Source: Arcobacter roscoffensis
GTDB lineage: Bacteria > Campylobacterota > Campylobacteria > Campylobacterales > Arcobacteraceae
Reading direction: 5' to 3'
DNA: 64,000 nucleotides
Assembly (NCBI RefSeq): GCF_024267655.1
Contig: NZ_CP100595.1
Coordinates: 2,046,001-2,110,000, forward strand
Shown here: positions 25,667 to 34,364 of the stretch, in pieces
Layout: the number at the start of each line of letters is the position of its first letter
How positions within the stretch are numbered: the first letter of the stretch is position 1
Program-made: the position numbers and the translations under genes
Notes under the pieces: generated by a model
Database searches by the model: none
What the model was told of the DNA's origin: nothing
What the model saw: the letters and a program-made list of their open reading frames with translations, nothing else

Positions 25667-25683
25667 AGCTATTTAAAATAGCT
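25667..25683. promoter_or_regulatory. Short dyad upstream of ABC-F gene
   Basis: AGCTATTTAAAATAGCT is a perfect palindrome about 25 bases before the ABC-F start and followed by ATTTTAT. It could be an operator or a small leader hairpin. Nothing else is evident in the 258-base spacer. Confidence 0.35.
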
Positions 25684-25708
25684 ATTTTATGGGAGTTATT
25701 AAAATTTT

Positions 25709-27658
25709 ATGGCACTAATCGATCTTCAAAACATAAACAAACAATACGATATTAAAACAATTTTAAAAGATGCGAACTTTACTTTAACGCAAGGTCAAAG
25801 AATTGCTGTTATTGGTCAAAATGGACAGGGGAAATCTACACTTTTTAAAATCATAATGAATCAAGTAGAACCTGATAGTGGTATACTTTCAATAGATAAA
25901 TCTTTAAAGATTGAAATGCTTGACCAACAACCAAAATTTAAATCTGGCATAAATGTAAGACAGGCTATAGAAGAGCAACTAACGGAAATCAAAAAAGCTA
26001 AAAAAGAGTACGAAGATATTACTTTACAGGTTTCAACAGATTATGAAAATCAAGACTTATTAAAAAGACAAAGCCAATTGGCAACTTTTATTGATTTTCA
26101 TAATGCTTGGGATTTAGATAATACTATTGAAAGAGTACTAAAAGAGTTTCAACTAAAACAGTATGAATTTAAAGATGTAAACCTTTTAAGTGGTGGGGAG
26201 CAAAGAAGAGTTAGTCTTGCAGGACTTTTACTGAAAAAGCCTGATGTACTTTTACTTGATGAGCCTACCAATCACCTTGATGTTTATATGGTTGAGTTTT
26301 TAGAGAGTTTACTTCTAAAAAACAATTTTACTTTACTATTTATCTCACATGATAGATACTTTATAGATAATATTGCAACATCAATTGTAGAGGTTGAAGG
26401 TGGAACTTTAAAAAGATTTAATGGTGGATATTCTTCATACCTAGAGCAAAAACAACAGATGCTTGAAAACATGCAAAAAGACCATGAGAACTTAATAAGA
26501 TTAGTAAAAAGAGAAGCTCACTGGATGCAAAGAGGTGTTACAGCTAGAAGAAAAAGAAATGAAAGAAGAAAAGCAGAATATTTTGATTTAAAGAAAAAAG
26601 CAAAATCAAACCCAGCAGCAATTAAAAAGATGAGCGTAGAACTACAAAGAGAACAAAAAGCCTTTAATAGTGAAGAAAAACAACAAAATAAAAAGAAAAT
26701 GCTTTATGAGTTAGATGATATTTGTAAAAAACTAGGAGATAAAGAATTAATCAAAGACTTTACAAGTAGGATTTTACAAAAAGACACTATTGCTATTGTA
26801 GGTCCAAATGGAAGTGGTAAATCAACTTTACTTAAAATCTTTATGGAAAAAATGCTTGTGGATAGTGGTAAATTCAAAAAAGGTGACTTCAATATAGGAT
26901 ACTTCGATCAACAAAGAGAAATGCTTGATGATGATAAAAACCTAATGGAGACATTCTGTCCAAATGGTGGAGATAGAGTAGCACTAAATGATGGTAGAAA
27001 TCTTCATGTTTATGGATATTTAAAAAACTTTTTATTTCCAAGAGAATACTTAGATAAAAAGATTGGTGTTTTAAGTGGTGGTGAGAAAAATAGAGTCGCC
27101 CTAGCCTTACTTTTTACAAAAGACGTAGATTGTTTAATCTTAGATGAGCCTACAAATGACTTAGATATTCCAACTATTAATATTTTAGAAGAGTATTTAC
27201 AAAACTTCCAAGGAGCTTTAATCTTTGTAAGTCATGATAGATACTTTGTAGATAAAATAGCAAAAAAATTATTTGTTTTTAAAGGCAATGCTCAAGTTGA
27301 AGAAAGTTTCCAAGCTTATACTGAATACTTAGAAATAGAAAAAGAACTTAGAGATTTAGAAGAGCTTGAAAGAAATACAGCTAAACAACAAACAGCACCA
27401 AAAGCTAAAAACTCACAAAAAAAGCAAACAAAACTTTCATATAAAGATCAAAGAGATTATGATAGCCTACCCCAAGAGATAGAAGAACTTGAAGAAAAAA
27501 TCGAAGAAATAAACAACTGTCTTGCAAACCCTGAATGTTATGAGCAAAAAGGAATAGTTGCTGTATCAAAAGAACTTGAAGAAACAGAAGCTATTTATGA
27601 ACAAAAAGTTGAAAGATATTTAGAGCTTGAAGAGTTGATTGAAAGCTTTAATCCATAA
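25709..27658 (+). CDS. ABC-F family ATPase, Uup-like
   Basis: A 649-residue soluble protein with two ABC nucleotide-binding domains and no membrane segments. Walker A motifs are GQNGQGKST (about 36-44) and GPNGSGKST (about 370-378); signatures are LSGGEQRR and LSGGEKNR; Walker B runs are LLLDEPTNHL and LILDEPTNDL. A charged linker lies between the domains, and a coiled coil of about 80 residues ends the protein (LPQEIEELEEKIEEINNCL), as in Uup. ABC-F proteins act on the ribosome E site and help translate difficult sequences; Uup also affects DNA transactions. Upstream of yqeY by 48 bases and probably co-transcribed. Confidence 0.92.
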   Translation: MALIDLQNINKQYDIKTILKDANFTLTQGQRIAVIGQNGQGKSTLFKIIMNQVEPDSGILSIDKSLKIEMLDQQPKFKSGINVRQAIEEQLTEIKKAKKEYEDITLQVSTDYENQDLLKRQSQLATFIDFHNAWDLDNTIERVLKEFQLKQYEFKDVNLLSGGEQRRVSLAGLLLKKPDVLLLDEPTNHLDVYMVEFLESLLLKNNFTLLFISHDRYFIDNIATSIVEVEGGTLKRFNGGYSSYLEQKQQMLENMQKDHENLIRLVKREAHWMQRGVTARRKRNERRKAEYFDLKKKAKSNPAAIKKMSVELQREQKAFNSEEKQQNKKKMLYELDDICKKLGDKELIKDFTSRILQKDTIAIVGPNGSGKSTLLKIFMEKMLVDSGKFKKGDFNIGYFDQQREMLDDDKNLMETFCPNGGDRVALNDGRNLHVYGYLKNFLFPREYLDKKIGVLSGGEKNRVALALLFTKDVDCLILDEPTNDLDIPTINILEEYLQNFQGALIFVSHDRYFVDKIAKKLFVFKGNAQVEESFQAYTEYLEIEKELRDLEELERNTAKQQTAPKAKNSQKKQTKLSYKDQRDYDSLPQEIEELEEKIEEINNCLANPECYEQKGIVAVSKELEETEAIYEQKVERYLELEELIESFNP

Positions 27659-27706
27659 AAAGATATAATTATTAAAATTGTGATTATTAAAAAATAAAGG
27701 AATATA

Positions 27707-28150
27707 ATGAGTTTAAAACAGCAACTTAAAGATGATGTAAAAACTGCAATGAGAGAGAAAAATATTGTAAAAAGAGACTCTATTAGAGCTATTAATACAA
27801 TGATTAAACAAATTGAAGTTGATGAGAGAAAAGAATTAAGTGATGAAGATATAATCAAATTAATTCAAAAAGGTATCAAACAAAGAGAAGAAGCTGTTAC
27901 TCAATATAGTGAAGCAAATAGAGAAGATTTAGTAGCAAAAGAGCAAGAACAAATTGATATATTTGTTGAGTATCTTCCAAAACAATTAACTGATGAAGAA
28001 CTTGAAAATGGTCTAAAAGAGATTATTGAGCAAGTAGGAGCTACATCAATGAAAGATATTGGTAAGATTATGGGACAAGCAACAAAGAAATTTGCAGGTG
28101 TTGCAGATGGAAAAAGAATAAACCAAACTACTAAAAAACTTTTATCATAG
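27707..28150 (+). CDS. GatB/YqeY domain protein
   Basis: A 147-residue stand-alone YqeY protein: SLKQQLKDDVKTAMREKNIV, LIQKGIKQREEAVTQYSEAN, VEYLPKQLTDEEL and IGKIMGQATKKFAGVADGKR are typical. The domain resembles the tRNA-binding tail of GatB, and stand-alone members are thought to assist amidation of mischarged tRNA or to bind tRNA. The glutaminyl-tRNA synthetase at 54339 in this window carries its own copy of this domain. Preceded by AAAGGAATATA. Middle gene between the ABC-F ATPase and a diguanylate cyclase. Confidence 0.92.
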   Translation: MSLKQQLKDDVKTAMREKNIVKRDSIRAINTMIKQIEVDERKELSDEDIIKLIQKGIKQREEAVTQYSEANREDLVAKEQEQIDIFVEYLPKQLTDEELENGLKEIIEQVGATSMKDIGKIMGQATKKFAGVADGKRINQTTKKLLS

Positions 28151-28169
28151 ATTTTAAATAAGGCCAAAA

Positions 28170-29294
28170 ATGGAAATAAATGACTTCTTAGATGATTTAA
28201 CACAAAGAGAACAAAGTGATGTTAAATTAAATCAAATAGATACATTTCCCAAGTTAGTATCACTTTTACTAAAAAGAGTATCAAAAGAAAATGTTGCTCC
28301 TTTAGCAACACTCTTAAAACAATCTGTATTACCATCTATTTGTATTGAAATAGATGATGAAATAGAACATCTTTTTATAAAAATAGATGCTAATCCTGAG
28401 ATTTTATTTGAAAAAGAAATACAAGAAAAAATTGAAGACTTTATATTTAAAAGATTTGAAGCTGATAAAAAACTTGTAGTTGAAAAAACTTCTGATATAT
28501 CTCAGGTTGTTACACTTATGGGACAATACCTAAATGATGCCATATCAAGCAGTGGGAATGGTTCTAAAAATGTTCTAACAATAAAAGAAAAGATTGAAGC
28601 AATTGACCTTTCAAAAAATGGTATTGCTGAACTAGGTGTATTACAAAAACAACTAGTTAGTGCCGCTTCATCAATTGAAAATGAAATGAACACAGTAAGC
28701 ACTAAACTAAAAACAGGTAAATCAAAAGTTGAAGAGCTTGAAGATAAAGTAAAAACCCTAGAAGAAGAACTAAAAAAATCTAGAAATGAAAGTATGAAAG
28801 ACCATTTAACAGGTCTTCTTACAAGAAGAGCTTATGAAGAAGAAGTAAAAAGAATTGACAGTAATCACAAACGCAATGGAAGTGAATACGCTGTAGTATT
28901 CTTTGATATAGATCATTTCAAAAAAATTAATGACACTTATGGGCATGACTGTGGAGATGTAGTACTAAAGATATTTGCAAAAATTCTTGAAAAAGCTACA
29001 AGAGATCATGATATAGTAGCAAGATATGGTGGTGAAGAGTTTGTTGCTCTTGTACATTTTAATCTTGCAAGAGAACTTCTTCAATACTTAAAAAGAGTAA
29101 AACAAATAGTAACTTCAAATAGTTTTATATATAAAAACAATAAAATCAAAGTTACATTCTCAGCTGGAGTTACTTTTAGAAGTAGCCATTCTTGCTATGA
29201 AAATGCTATACAAAAAGCAGATATGCTTCTTTACCAAGCAAAAGAAAACGGTAGAAATCAAATAAAATTAGAAGATGGTAGAACTATAAAGTAG
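28170..29294 (+). CDS. Cytoplasmic diguanylate cyclase (GGDEF)
   Basis: 374 residues without membrane segments. The N-terminal 150 residues are helical and unassigned. A coiled coil follows (about 160-208; KSKVEELEDKVKTLEEELKK), then a GGDEF domain starting DHLTGLLTRRAYEEE. The active-site loop is RYGGEEF, an active form, and no RxxD inhibitory site stands in the usual place. It makes c-di-GMP from GTP. It starts 19 bases after yqeY with an AAGG site and is followed by a strong bidirectional terminator. The signal sensed by the N-terminal domain is unknown. Confidence 0.93.
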   Translation: MEINDFLDDLTQREQSDVKLNQIDTFPKLVSLLLKRVSKENVAPLATLLKQSVLPSICIEIDDEIEHLFIKIDANPEILFEKEIQEKIEDFIFKRFEADKKLVVEKTSDISQVVTLMGQYLNDAISSSGNGSKNVLTIKEKIEAIDLSKNGIAELGVLQKQLVSAASSIENEMNTVSTKLKTGKSKVEELEDKVKTLEEELKKSRNESMKDHLTGLLTRRAYEEEVKRIDSNHKRNGSEYAVVFFDIDHFKKINDTYGHDCGDVVLKIFAKILEKATRDHDIVARYGGEEFVALVHFNLARELLQYLKRVKQIVTSNSFIYKNNKIKVTFSAGVTFRSSHSCYENAIQKADMLLYQAKENGRNQIKLEDGRTIK

Positions 29295-29338
29295 CAGAAT
29301 GTTATTTTTTTAATTAATTAAAAAAGTCATAAAATAAT

Positions 29339-29371
29339 AAAAAGCTTAAGTTTTTTAACTTAAGCTTTTTT
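29339..29371. terminator. Bidirectional intrinsic terminator
   Basis: AAAAGCTTAAGTT pairs perfectly with AACTTAAGCTTTT around a TTTT loop (arms 29340-29352 and 29357-29369), flanked by As on one side and Ts on the other. It can end both the diguanylate cyclase transcript and the convergent regulator transcript. Confidence 0.85.
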
Positions 29372-29394
29372 TATAAGTTTTACACACTTATTTA

Positions 29395-29805
29395 TTAGTT
29401 CATTGAGTAACCAATATTTGAATGGTTTTTAATTAAATCGTAGTAAGTCTTATCTCTTAAAGTTTTAACTTTATTTCTTAATGTAAATCTTGTCATATTT
29501 TTACCCTTCCAAGCTACATTATGGATAGTTTCAATAGAAACAATTTCACCTCTATTTTCTAATAGTAAAGAGAATAAAGCCTCTTCAATTCTAGTAAGCT
29601 TAACTTCATCATTAAAACTATTAAATAGTTTTGAATTAGCTTTGTTATAGTGAAAACCATTATCTAATTGAACAATACTATTAATATCTTTATCAATTAA
29701 CCTACTTACATATTCATCTAAAGAAACGTCCAGTTTTTGAACTTTACTTTTTAACTTTTCATTATTTTCATCTGTGATAGAGATGCTGATGTTTAAATTT
29801 TCCAT
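29395..29805 (-). CDS. Orphan RHH-plus-winged-helix regulator
   Basis: 136 residues. The C-terminal 75 residues (LTRIEEALFSLLLENRGEIV ... TLRNKVKTLRDKTYYDLIKN ... GYSMN) read as an OmpR/PhoB-type winged helix. No receiver domain is present. The first 45 residues (ISISITDENNEKLKSKVQKL DVSLDEYVSRLI) look like a ribbon-helix-helix unit, a strand and two helices, which would be an unusual N-terminal dimerisation module for this DNA-binding domain. It lies at the 3' side of the ectoine locus on the same strand, separated by a 429-base gap, so regulation of that locus is possible but not shown. Confidence 0.7.
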   Translation of the reverse strand: MENLNISISITDENNEKLKSKVQKLDVSLDEYVSRLIDKDINSIVQLDNGFHYNKANSKLFNSFNDEVKLTRIEEALFSLLLENRGEIVSIETIHNVAWKGKNMTRFTLRNKVKTLRDKTYYDLIKNHSNIGYSMN

Positions 29806-30234
29806 ACATTATCCTTTATCTTTGTTTTTTCTAAAATTATAATAACATTTTTCTGTGTAGTACTTATGTATAAAGCATTATATATTAATAAAGAAATAAA
29901 TATATGATATTTTTAAAATAATTTAAACCTAATTTAGGTCGTTTTACTAATTAAACTATGCAAAAAACATACAATTTACAAGAAAAATGTTAAAAAACCA
30001 ACACAAAATAATACTAAAATTTATCTTTTAAGCATTTTGTAACTTATTGACACATTTGTAGCATTTTTAGCTATTTTGAAAGAAGTATAGCTATTTTTGC
30101 TATAAAAGACACTAAAAAAAATGTGATTTTTATGTTTTTTTCTGAATTTTATAAAAAAATTGTTCTTTTATTATATAAGGTAAAAAAAATTTTACTTGAT
30201 AGCCATAATGTAATTATTATGGCTATAAAATTTA
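29806..30234. other. 429-base intergenic region
   Basis: Very AT-rich with no open frame of note. It holds the promoter region of the 29395-29805 regulator and the hairpin that ends the aspartokinase transcript at 30200-30225. A TTGACA hexamer stands on the plus strand near 30049, but no clear transcript follows it. Confidence 0.5.
30200..30225 (-). terminator. Hairpin after the ectoine-type aspartokinase gene
   Basis: TAGCCATAAT and ATTATGGCTA form a perfect 10-bp stem around a 6-base loop. It lies 9 bases past the stop, and a run of Ts appears about 9 bases further on the minus strand. A likely terminator of the ectoine operon. Confidence 0.65.
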
Positions 30235-31602
30235 TTAATTAGTTAAAAGTTTTGAATATAAAGTTTCTAAAGCAGCATCAGCTACATTTTGAGATACACC
30301 AATATGAAGTGATACTTTTGAAGGACTCATATCAAACATATCAAAAGAGATATTGTTCTCTTTTAAAGCAGTTATTGCATCAACTATTGCAAAAGTATTT
30401 TGCTTAAGACCTATTCCAACTAAAGTTATTACAGATAGATTGTAAGCAACATAAATATTTCTAGTTTTAAGTCTTCGCTCAATCTCTCTTCTAAACTTAT
30501 TTATATTACCTTTTAAATCTTCTTGATCAACTAGTATAGCAATATCATCTTTATCCGTTGGATAGTGATAAGTATTTATTCCAAACTCTCCAAAGATTTT
30601 AAGTAACTCAGCTGTGAAACCTATCTCATCAGCAAGCATATCTTTTTGAAGATGAATTGAAGCCATATTATCAAGTTTTGCAATACCAACTAAATCTTCC
30701 ATTGGAACTCTTTCATTTAAGATAATAGTTCCTTCATGTTCAGGATTATTTGTATTTCTAATATTAATAGGTATTTTACTTTTTTTACAATTTAGCATTG
30801 CGTCAAAGTGAAATACGTTAAAACCTTTTGAACTTAAAAGTCTTAATTCTTTAAAAGTAAGTCTTGGAATTACATTTGCATCACTAATAACTCTTGGGTC
30901 TACTTCATAAACTCCATTTGTATCAGTCCAGTTTTCATAAATATCTGCATCCAAAGCATAAGCTAATTCACCACCTGTTAAGTCAGAACCACCTCTACTC
31001 ATAACTGCAATTTCTTTATCTTTCGTAATTCCATAAAAACCAGGAACTAAATACATCTCATCTTTTTCAAATTTGAATTTATCTGCAATATTGTTATGAG
31101 TTTGTTTTTGAACTTTTCCATCTGTATAATCACTACTTAAAATAAATCCAAACTCTTCTGGAAGCATAAGTTTTACATTTAAGCCATTTTTTTTCATATA
31201 TTCTGTGATTATTGTTGCGTTATAGTGTTCACCTCTTGATAAAAAATATGCTTCTCTTTTTTCATCTTTAAAAGTATTATTTATTAAATCTTCTTCAAGT
31301 TTCTTTAAAACTACTTTTTTATCTATATTTAAATCATCACATAACTTATCAAACTTAGTTAATATTGCTGTTAAACTTTGTTCTGTTGTAACTTCTATTT
31401 TTTGTTCACAAAAATGTTTACCATTTGTTGCTAAATTTAATAAATGATCTGTGATTTTTTCATTGTGTTTATCATCTCTTCCTGGTGCTGATACTACTAT
31501 TACTCTTCTATTCTTATCACTTTTGACAATGTTAAAAACTTTTTTTATCTGGGAGGCATCTTTTACTGAACTACCTCCAAATTTACAAACTTTGATATTC
31601 AT
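30235..31602 (-). CDS. ask: Ectoine-cluster aspartokinase (Ask_Ect type)
   Basis: A 455-residue aspartokinase. The N-terminal kinase domain shows KFGGSSVKD, the RGE of FLSRGEHYNA, and MSRGGSDLTGGELAYALDAD. Two ACT-like regions close the protein (from about 320; FTAELLKIFGEFGINTYHYP). It phosphorylates aspartate to feed aspartate semialdehyde into ectoine synthesis. Specialised copies (Ask_Ect) are typically encoded with ectABC and escape normal lysine/threonine feedback, and this gene's position at the end of the ect run fits that group. An 81-base gap separates it from the upstream regulator, so an extra internal promoter is possible. Confidence 0.93.
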   Translation of the reverse strand: MNIKVCKFGGSSVKDASQIKKVFNIVKSDKNRRVIVVSAPGRDDKHNEKITDHLLNLATNGKHFCEQKIEVTTEQSLTAILTKFDKLCDDLNIDKKVVLKKLEEDLINNTFKDEKREAYFLSRGEHYNATIITEYMKKNGLNVKLMLPEEFGFILSSDYTDGKVQKQTHNNIADKFKFEKDEMYLVPGFYGITKDKEIAVMSRGGSDLTGGELAYALDADIYENWTDTNGVYEVDPRVISDANVIPRLTFKELRLLSSKGFNVFHFDAMLNCKKSKIPINIRNTNNPEHEGTIILNERVPMEDLVGIAKLDNMASIHLQKDMLADEIGFTAELLKIFGEFGINTYHYPTDKDDIAILVDQEDLKGNINKFRREIERRLKTRNIYVAYNLSVITLVGIGLKQNTFAIVDAITALKENNISFDMFDMSPSKVSLHIGVSQNVADAALETLYSKLLTN

Positions 31603-31683
31603 TCTAACGTTTCCTTATTTTAGGTTCTTTTTCAAATCATATATAGAGGCATTTAACGTAGACACTATTTTAATTAGTAAAAA

Positions 31684-32331
31684 CTATGTTACTTGATAGC
31701 CTCTATGTCTTATTGTATTTATAAAGTTATCTTCAAAAGTATTTTTAATACCTTTTCTAATGATATTTATATTTACTTCTACTACATTTTTTACAACCCA
31801 TTCAGGGTCATCCCAGATCACATCTAATATCTCATCTTTTGAGATTGATGGTCTGTGTCTATTTTTTATTAAATACATTAAAATACTAAAAGGCTTACCT
31901 TTCATAACTAATTTATTGTTGTTATGATCAGTCACAGAGTTCTCCAAAGTATCAATCCAATATTTATCTTTAAACATAAATCTTCTTTGAAAATTTTCTC
32001 TGTGTATAGATTCAAGTTTTGCTAAAATTAGCTCATTGTTAGCAGGTTCTTTTATAATCGATAAAGCTCCATACCTTAAAAGATTTTTTTCAAATTTCTT
32101 TTCACTATTATTTGAAAGTATTACTACAGCAGTTAGTCTTGGATTTACATGCTTTAATATCTGTCTTAAATTATTATATGAGTCACTTTTTATAATAATT
32201 AGATTGTAATATCTAACTTCACAGTGATATATAGCATCTTCCATATCAGTTGCTCTATCACAAATGTAAAGTTCATCATTTTCAAGTTTGTTTATTAAAC
32301 TTCTATTAATATCTAAAGATAGTAATCGCAT
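31684..32331 (-). CDS. HsrA/HP1043-like orphan response regulator
   Basis: 215 residues: a degenerate receiver (about 1-115) and an OmpR-type winged helix (about 125-215). The DNA-binding part, MKGKPFSILMYLIKNRH then ILDVIWDDPEWVVKNVVEVN and TIRHRGYQV, follows HsrA of Helicobacter (HP1043) closely, as recalled from that protein. In the receiver the phospho-acceptor position reads YYNLIIIKSD, with no Asp at the end of the third strand, so it probably works without phosphorylation, as HsrA does. The gene lies inside the ectoine cluster, 3 bases after the small protein gene. A role in controlling ect expression is a fair inference. Confidence 0.8.
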   Translation of the reverse strand: MRLLSLDINRSLINKLENDELYICDRATDMEDAIYHCEVRYYNLIIIKSDSYNNLRQILKHVNPRLTAVVILSNNSEKKFEKNLLRYGALSIIKEPANNELILAKLESIHRENFQRRFMFKDKYWIDTLENSVTDHNNNKLVMKGKPFSILMYLIKNRHRPSISKDEILDVIWDDPEWVVKNVVEVNINIIRKGIKNTFEDNFINTIRHRGYQVT

Positions 32332-32334
32332 GGC

Positions 32335-32637
32335 TTATAAATAAATCCTTTTTTTATTGTTTTCATCAAAAGTCAAAGTTAAAACTTCCCTATCTAATAA
32401 AAGTGACTCTAGGGTTTTAACATCAATAAAAGACTCTTTTTTAAAATAATCCTTTATTTCTTTAAATGCATCATCAATATTAGAGTCCTCTGAAAACTCT
32501 AGTATTAATGAATTGTCACTTAAAATAACTTTTTGATTTTGAACTCTACATTTTTTAAAACTACTGATAAATTTAAAAAAAAGAAGCTTAGATTCTCTTG
32601 GTATATTTAAATAGTTTTTTATGTATATAAAGTTCAT
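32335..32637 (-). CDS. Small protein of unknown function in ectoine cluster
   Basis: A 100-residue protein, MNFIYIKNYLNIPRESKLLF at the start, with alternating strands and helices (VILSDNSLILEFSEDSNIDD, AFKEIKDYFKKESFID). No signal peptide, membrane segment or known motif is visible. Its start follows the ectC stop by 2 bases and its stop is 3 bases before the HsrA-like regulator, so it is translated within the same operon. It could be a partner or modulator of that regulator. I do not recognise a family. Confidence 0.75.
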   Translation of the reverse strand: MNFIYIKNYLNIPRESKLLFFKFISSFKKCRVQNQKVILSDNSLILEFSEDSNIDDAFKEIKDYFKKESFIDVKTLESLLLDREVLTLTFDENNKKRIYL

Positions 32638-32639
32638 GA

Positions 32640-33035
32640 TTAATCCTCTAAAGGATATACTCCATTTTCATCATGGTGCTCTGTTCCTTTAATTGGAGGA
32701 TTAAATACACAAATAAGTCTCATGTCTTCACTTCCTCCATAAAGGTTATGGTCATCATGATTATTTAAAGCATACATTACACCATCATAAATTTCATGAA
32801 CTTCACCAGTTGCTAAATCTTCAATTTTTCCATTTCCAGCTACACAATATACAGCTTCTAAGTGATTTTGGTAATGAATATGTGTTTTAGTATTTGCTTT
32901 GATGATTGTTTCATGGAAAGAAAATCCCATCCCCTCATCTTTTAAAAGCATTCTTCTACTAATCCACTGTCCACCCTCAGCGTGAACTTCTCTATCTGTT
33001 CCCATTACATCTTTTTTTATATCTTTTACTATCAT
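32640..33035 (-). CDS. ectC: Ectoine synthase
   Basis: A 131-residue cupin-fold enzyme that closes N-gamma-acetyl-diaminobutyrate to ectoine by loss of water. The hallmark start MIVKDIKKDVMGTDREVHAE and the metal region SFHETIIKANTKTHIHYQNH LEAVYCVAGNG are present, as is MYALNNHDDHNLYG. Length matches the family (about 130). It starts 1 base after the ectB stop. No hydroxylase gene ectD is visible in the window, so the product is probably ectoine, not hydroxyectoine. Confidence 0.97.
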   Translation of the reverse strand: MIVKDIKKDVMGTDREVHAEGGQWISRRMLLKDEGMGFSFHETIIKANTKTHIHYQNHLEAVYCVAGNGKIEDLATGEVHEIYDGVMYALNNHDDHNLYGGSEDMRLICVFNPPIKGTEHHDENGVYPLED

Positions 33036-33036
33036 T

Positions 33037-34317
33037 TTAGAACTCTCCTGATAACTTTTCTTTTTTATCAGCCATTAGTCTACTAACAGCTTTTTCAAAT
33101 CTTTTTAGACCTTCAACTAAAGTCTCTTCATCAATGATTAATGGTGGTAAGAACTTAACAATTTGGTCTTCACTACCACAAGTTTCAACAATCAATTTTT
33201 CTTCAAATGCATAAGATGAAAGTTCCCCTGCAATTGAGATGTCACCTTTAATATCAAAGGCACAAGCTAAACCTCTACCTCTTACTTCTACTTCTAATTC
33301 ATCTTTGAATTTATCAGCAATTTTTTGAAGCTCTTCTTTTATAATTTTTTCTTTATATTTAACAGCATTTGTTAAATCATCATTTTGCCAATATTGTTCA
33401 ATTGCAACTTTTGCAGCAACGAAGGCTAAGTTGTTTCCTCTAAATGTACCTGTATGCTCACCTGGCTTCCATTGGTCTAAATCTGGTTTTAGTAATACAA
33501 CTGCCATTGGTAAACCACCACCAATTGATTTTGACATAGTTACAATATCTGGATTAATACCAGCAAATTCAAATGAGAAAAACTCTCCACTTCTACCATT
33601 ACCAACTTGAATATCATCAATAATTAATAAAATATCATACTCTCTACAAATTGATTCAAGTTCTTGTAACCACTCTTTAGAAGCGATATTAATTCCACCC
33701 TCACCTTGAATAGTCTCAACAATAACAGCTGCTGGAATATCTACACCACTACTACTATCTTCTAAGAATTTTCTAAAGTAAGCCATAGTATTCATATCAC
33801 CAAAGTAACCATCAAATGGCATAAATGTTGCATTTGTTCTACTAATATAACTCTCATCTCTATAGTCATTATTACCTGTAACAGAAGCTGAACCTTGAGT
33901 TAAACCATGGAAACCATTTGTAAATGAAACAACATTTGATCTTCCCTTTACAAGTCTTGCAAGTTTAAGTGCAGTTTCAACAGCGTTTGTTCCAGTTGGT
34001 CCTGTAAACTGAACTTTATAGTCTAAGTTTCTTGGAACTAAAATAGTATCTTGGAATGTTTGTAAAAAATCTTTCTTAGCACTTGTAGCCATATCAAGAC
34101 CATGAACAACACCATCTTTTTGGATATATTCAATTAATGCTTTACTGATGTGATCATTATTGTGTCCATAGTTTAGTGTTCCAGCTCCTGCAAAGAAGTC
34201 AATAAAGTCCTCACCTTGTTCATTTGTTAATATAGCACCCTTTGATGTTTCAAATATCGTTGGGAAACTTCTAATATAACCTCTAACTTCAGACTCTAAA
34301 TTTTCAAAAATTCTCAT
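33037..34317 (-). CDS. ectB: Diaminobutyrate-2-oxoglutarate transaminase
   Basis: A 426-residue class III PLP aminotransferase that converts aspartate semialdehyde to L-2,4-diaminobutyrate using glutamate. Family motifs: FIDFFAGAGTLNYGHNN, GPTGTNAVETALKLAR, LIIDDIQVGNGRSGEFFSFE, and the PLP lysine in VTMSKSIGGGLP. Length agrees with other EctB. Second gene of the ectABC run, 47 bases after ectA. Cytoplasmic. Confidence 0.97.
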   Translation of the reverse strand: MRIFENLESEVRGYIRSFPTIFETSKGAILTNEQGEDFIDFFAGAGTLNYGHNNDHISKALIEYIQKDGVVHGLDMATSAKKDFLQTFQDTILVPRNLDYKVQFTGPTGTNAVETALKLARLVKGRSNVVSFTNGFHGLTQGSASVTGNNDYRDESYISRTNATFMPFDGYFGDMNTMAYFRKFLEDSSSGVDIPAAVIVETIQGEGGINIASKEWLQELESICREYDILLIIDDIQVGNGRSGEFFSFEFAGINPDIVTMSKSIGGGLPMAVVLLKPDLDQWKPGEHTGTFRGNNLAFVAAKVAIEQYWQNDDLTNAVKYKEKIIKEELQKIADKFKDELEVEVRGRGLACAFDIKGDISIAGELSSYAFEEKLIVETCGSEDQIVKFLPPLIIDEETLVEGLKRFEKAVSRLMADKKEKLSGEF

Positions 34318-34364
34318 TTTATTCTTTTCCTTAATTTTGTTTGTTTTATTGTTTATAGTTCTAA

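Noticed and set aside
30040-30120. Small RNA gene with TTGACA near 30049
   Set aside because: No convincing -10 at the right spacing and no terminator after it in the same direction.
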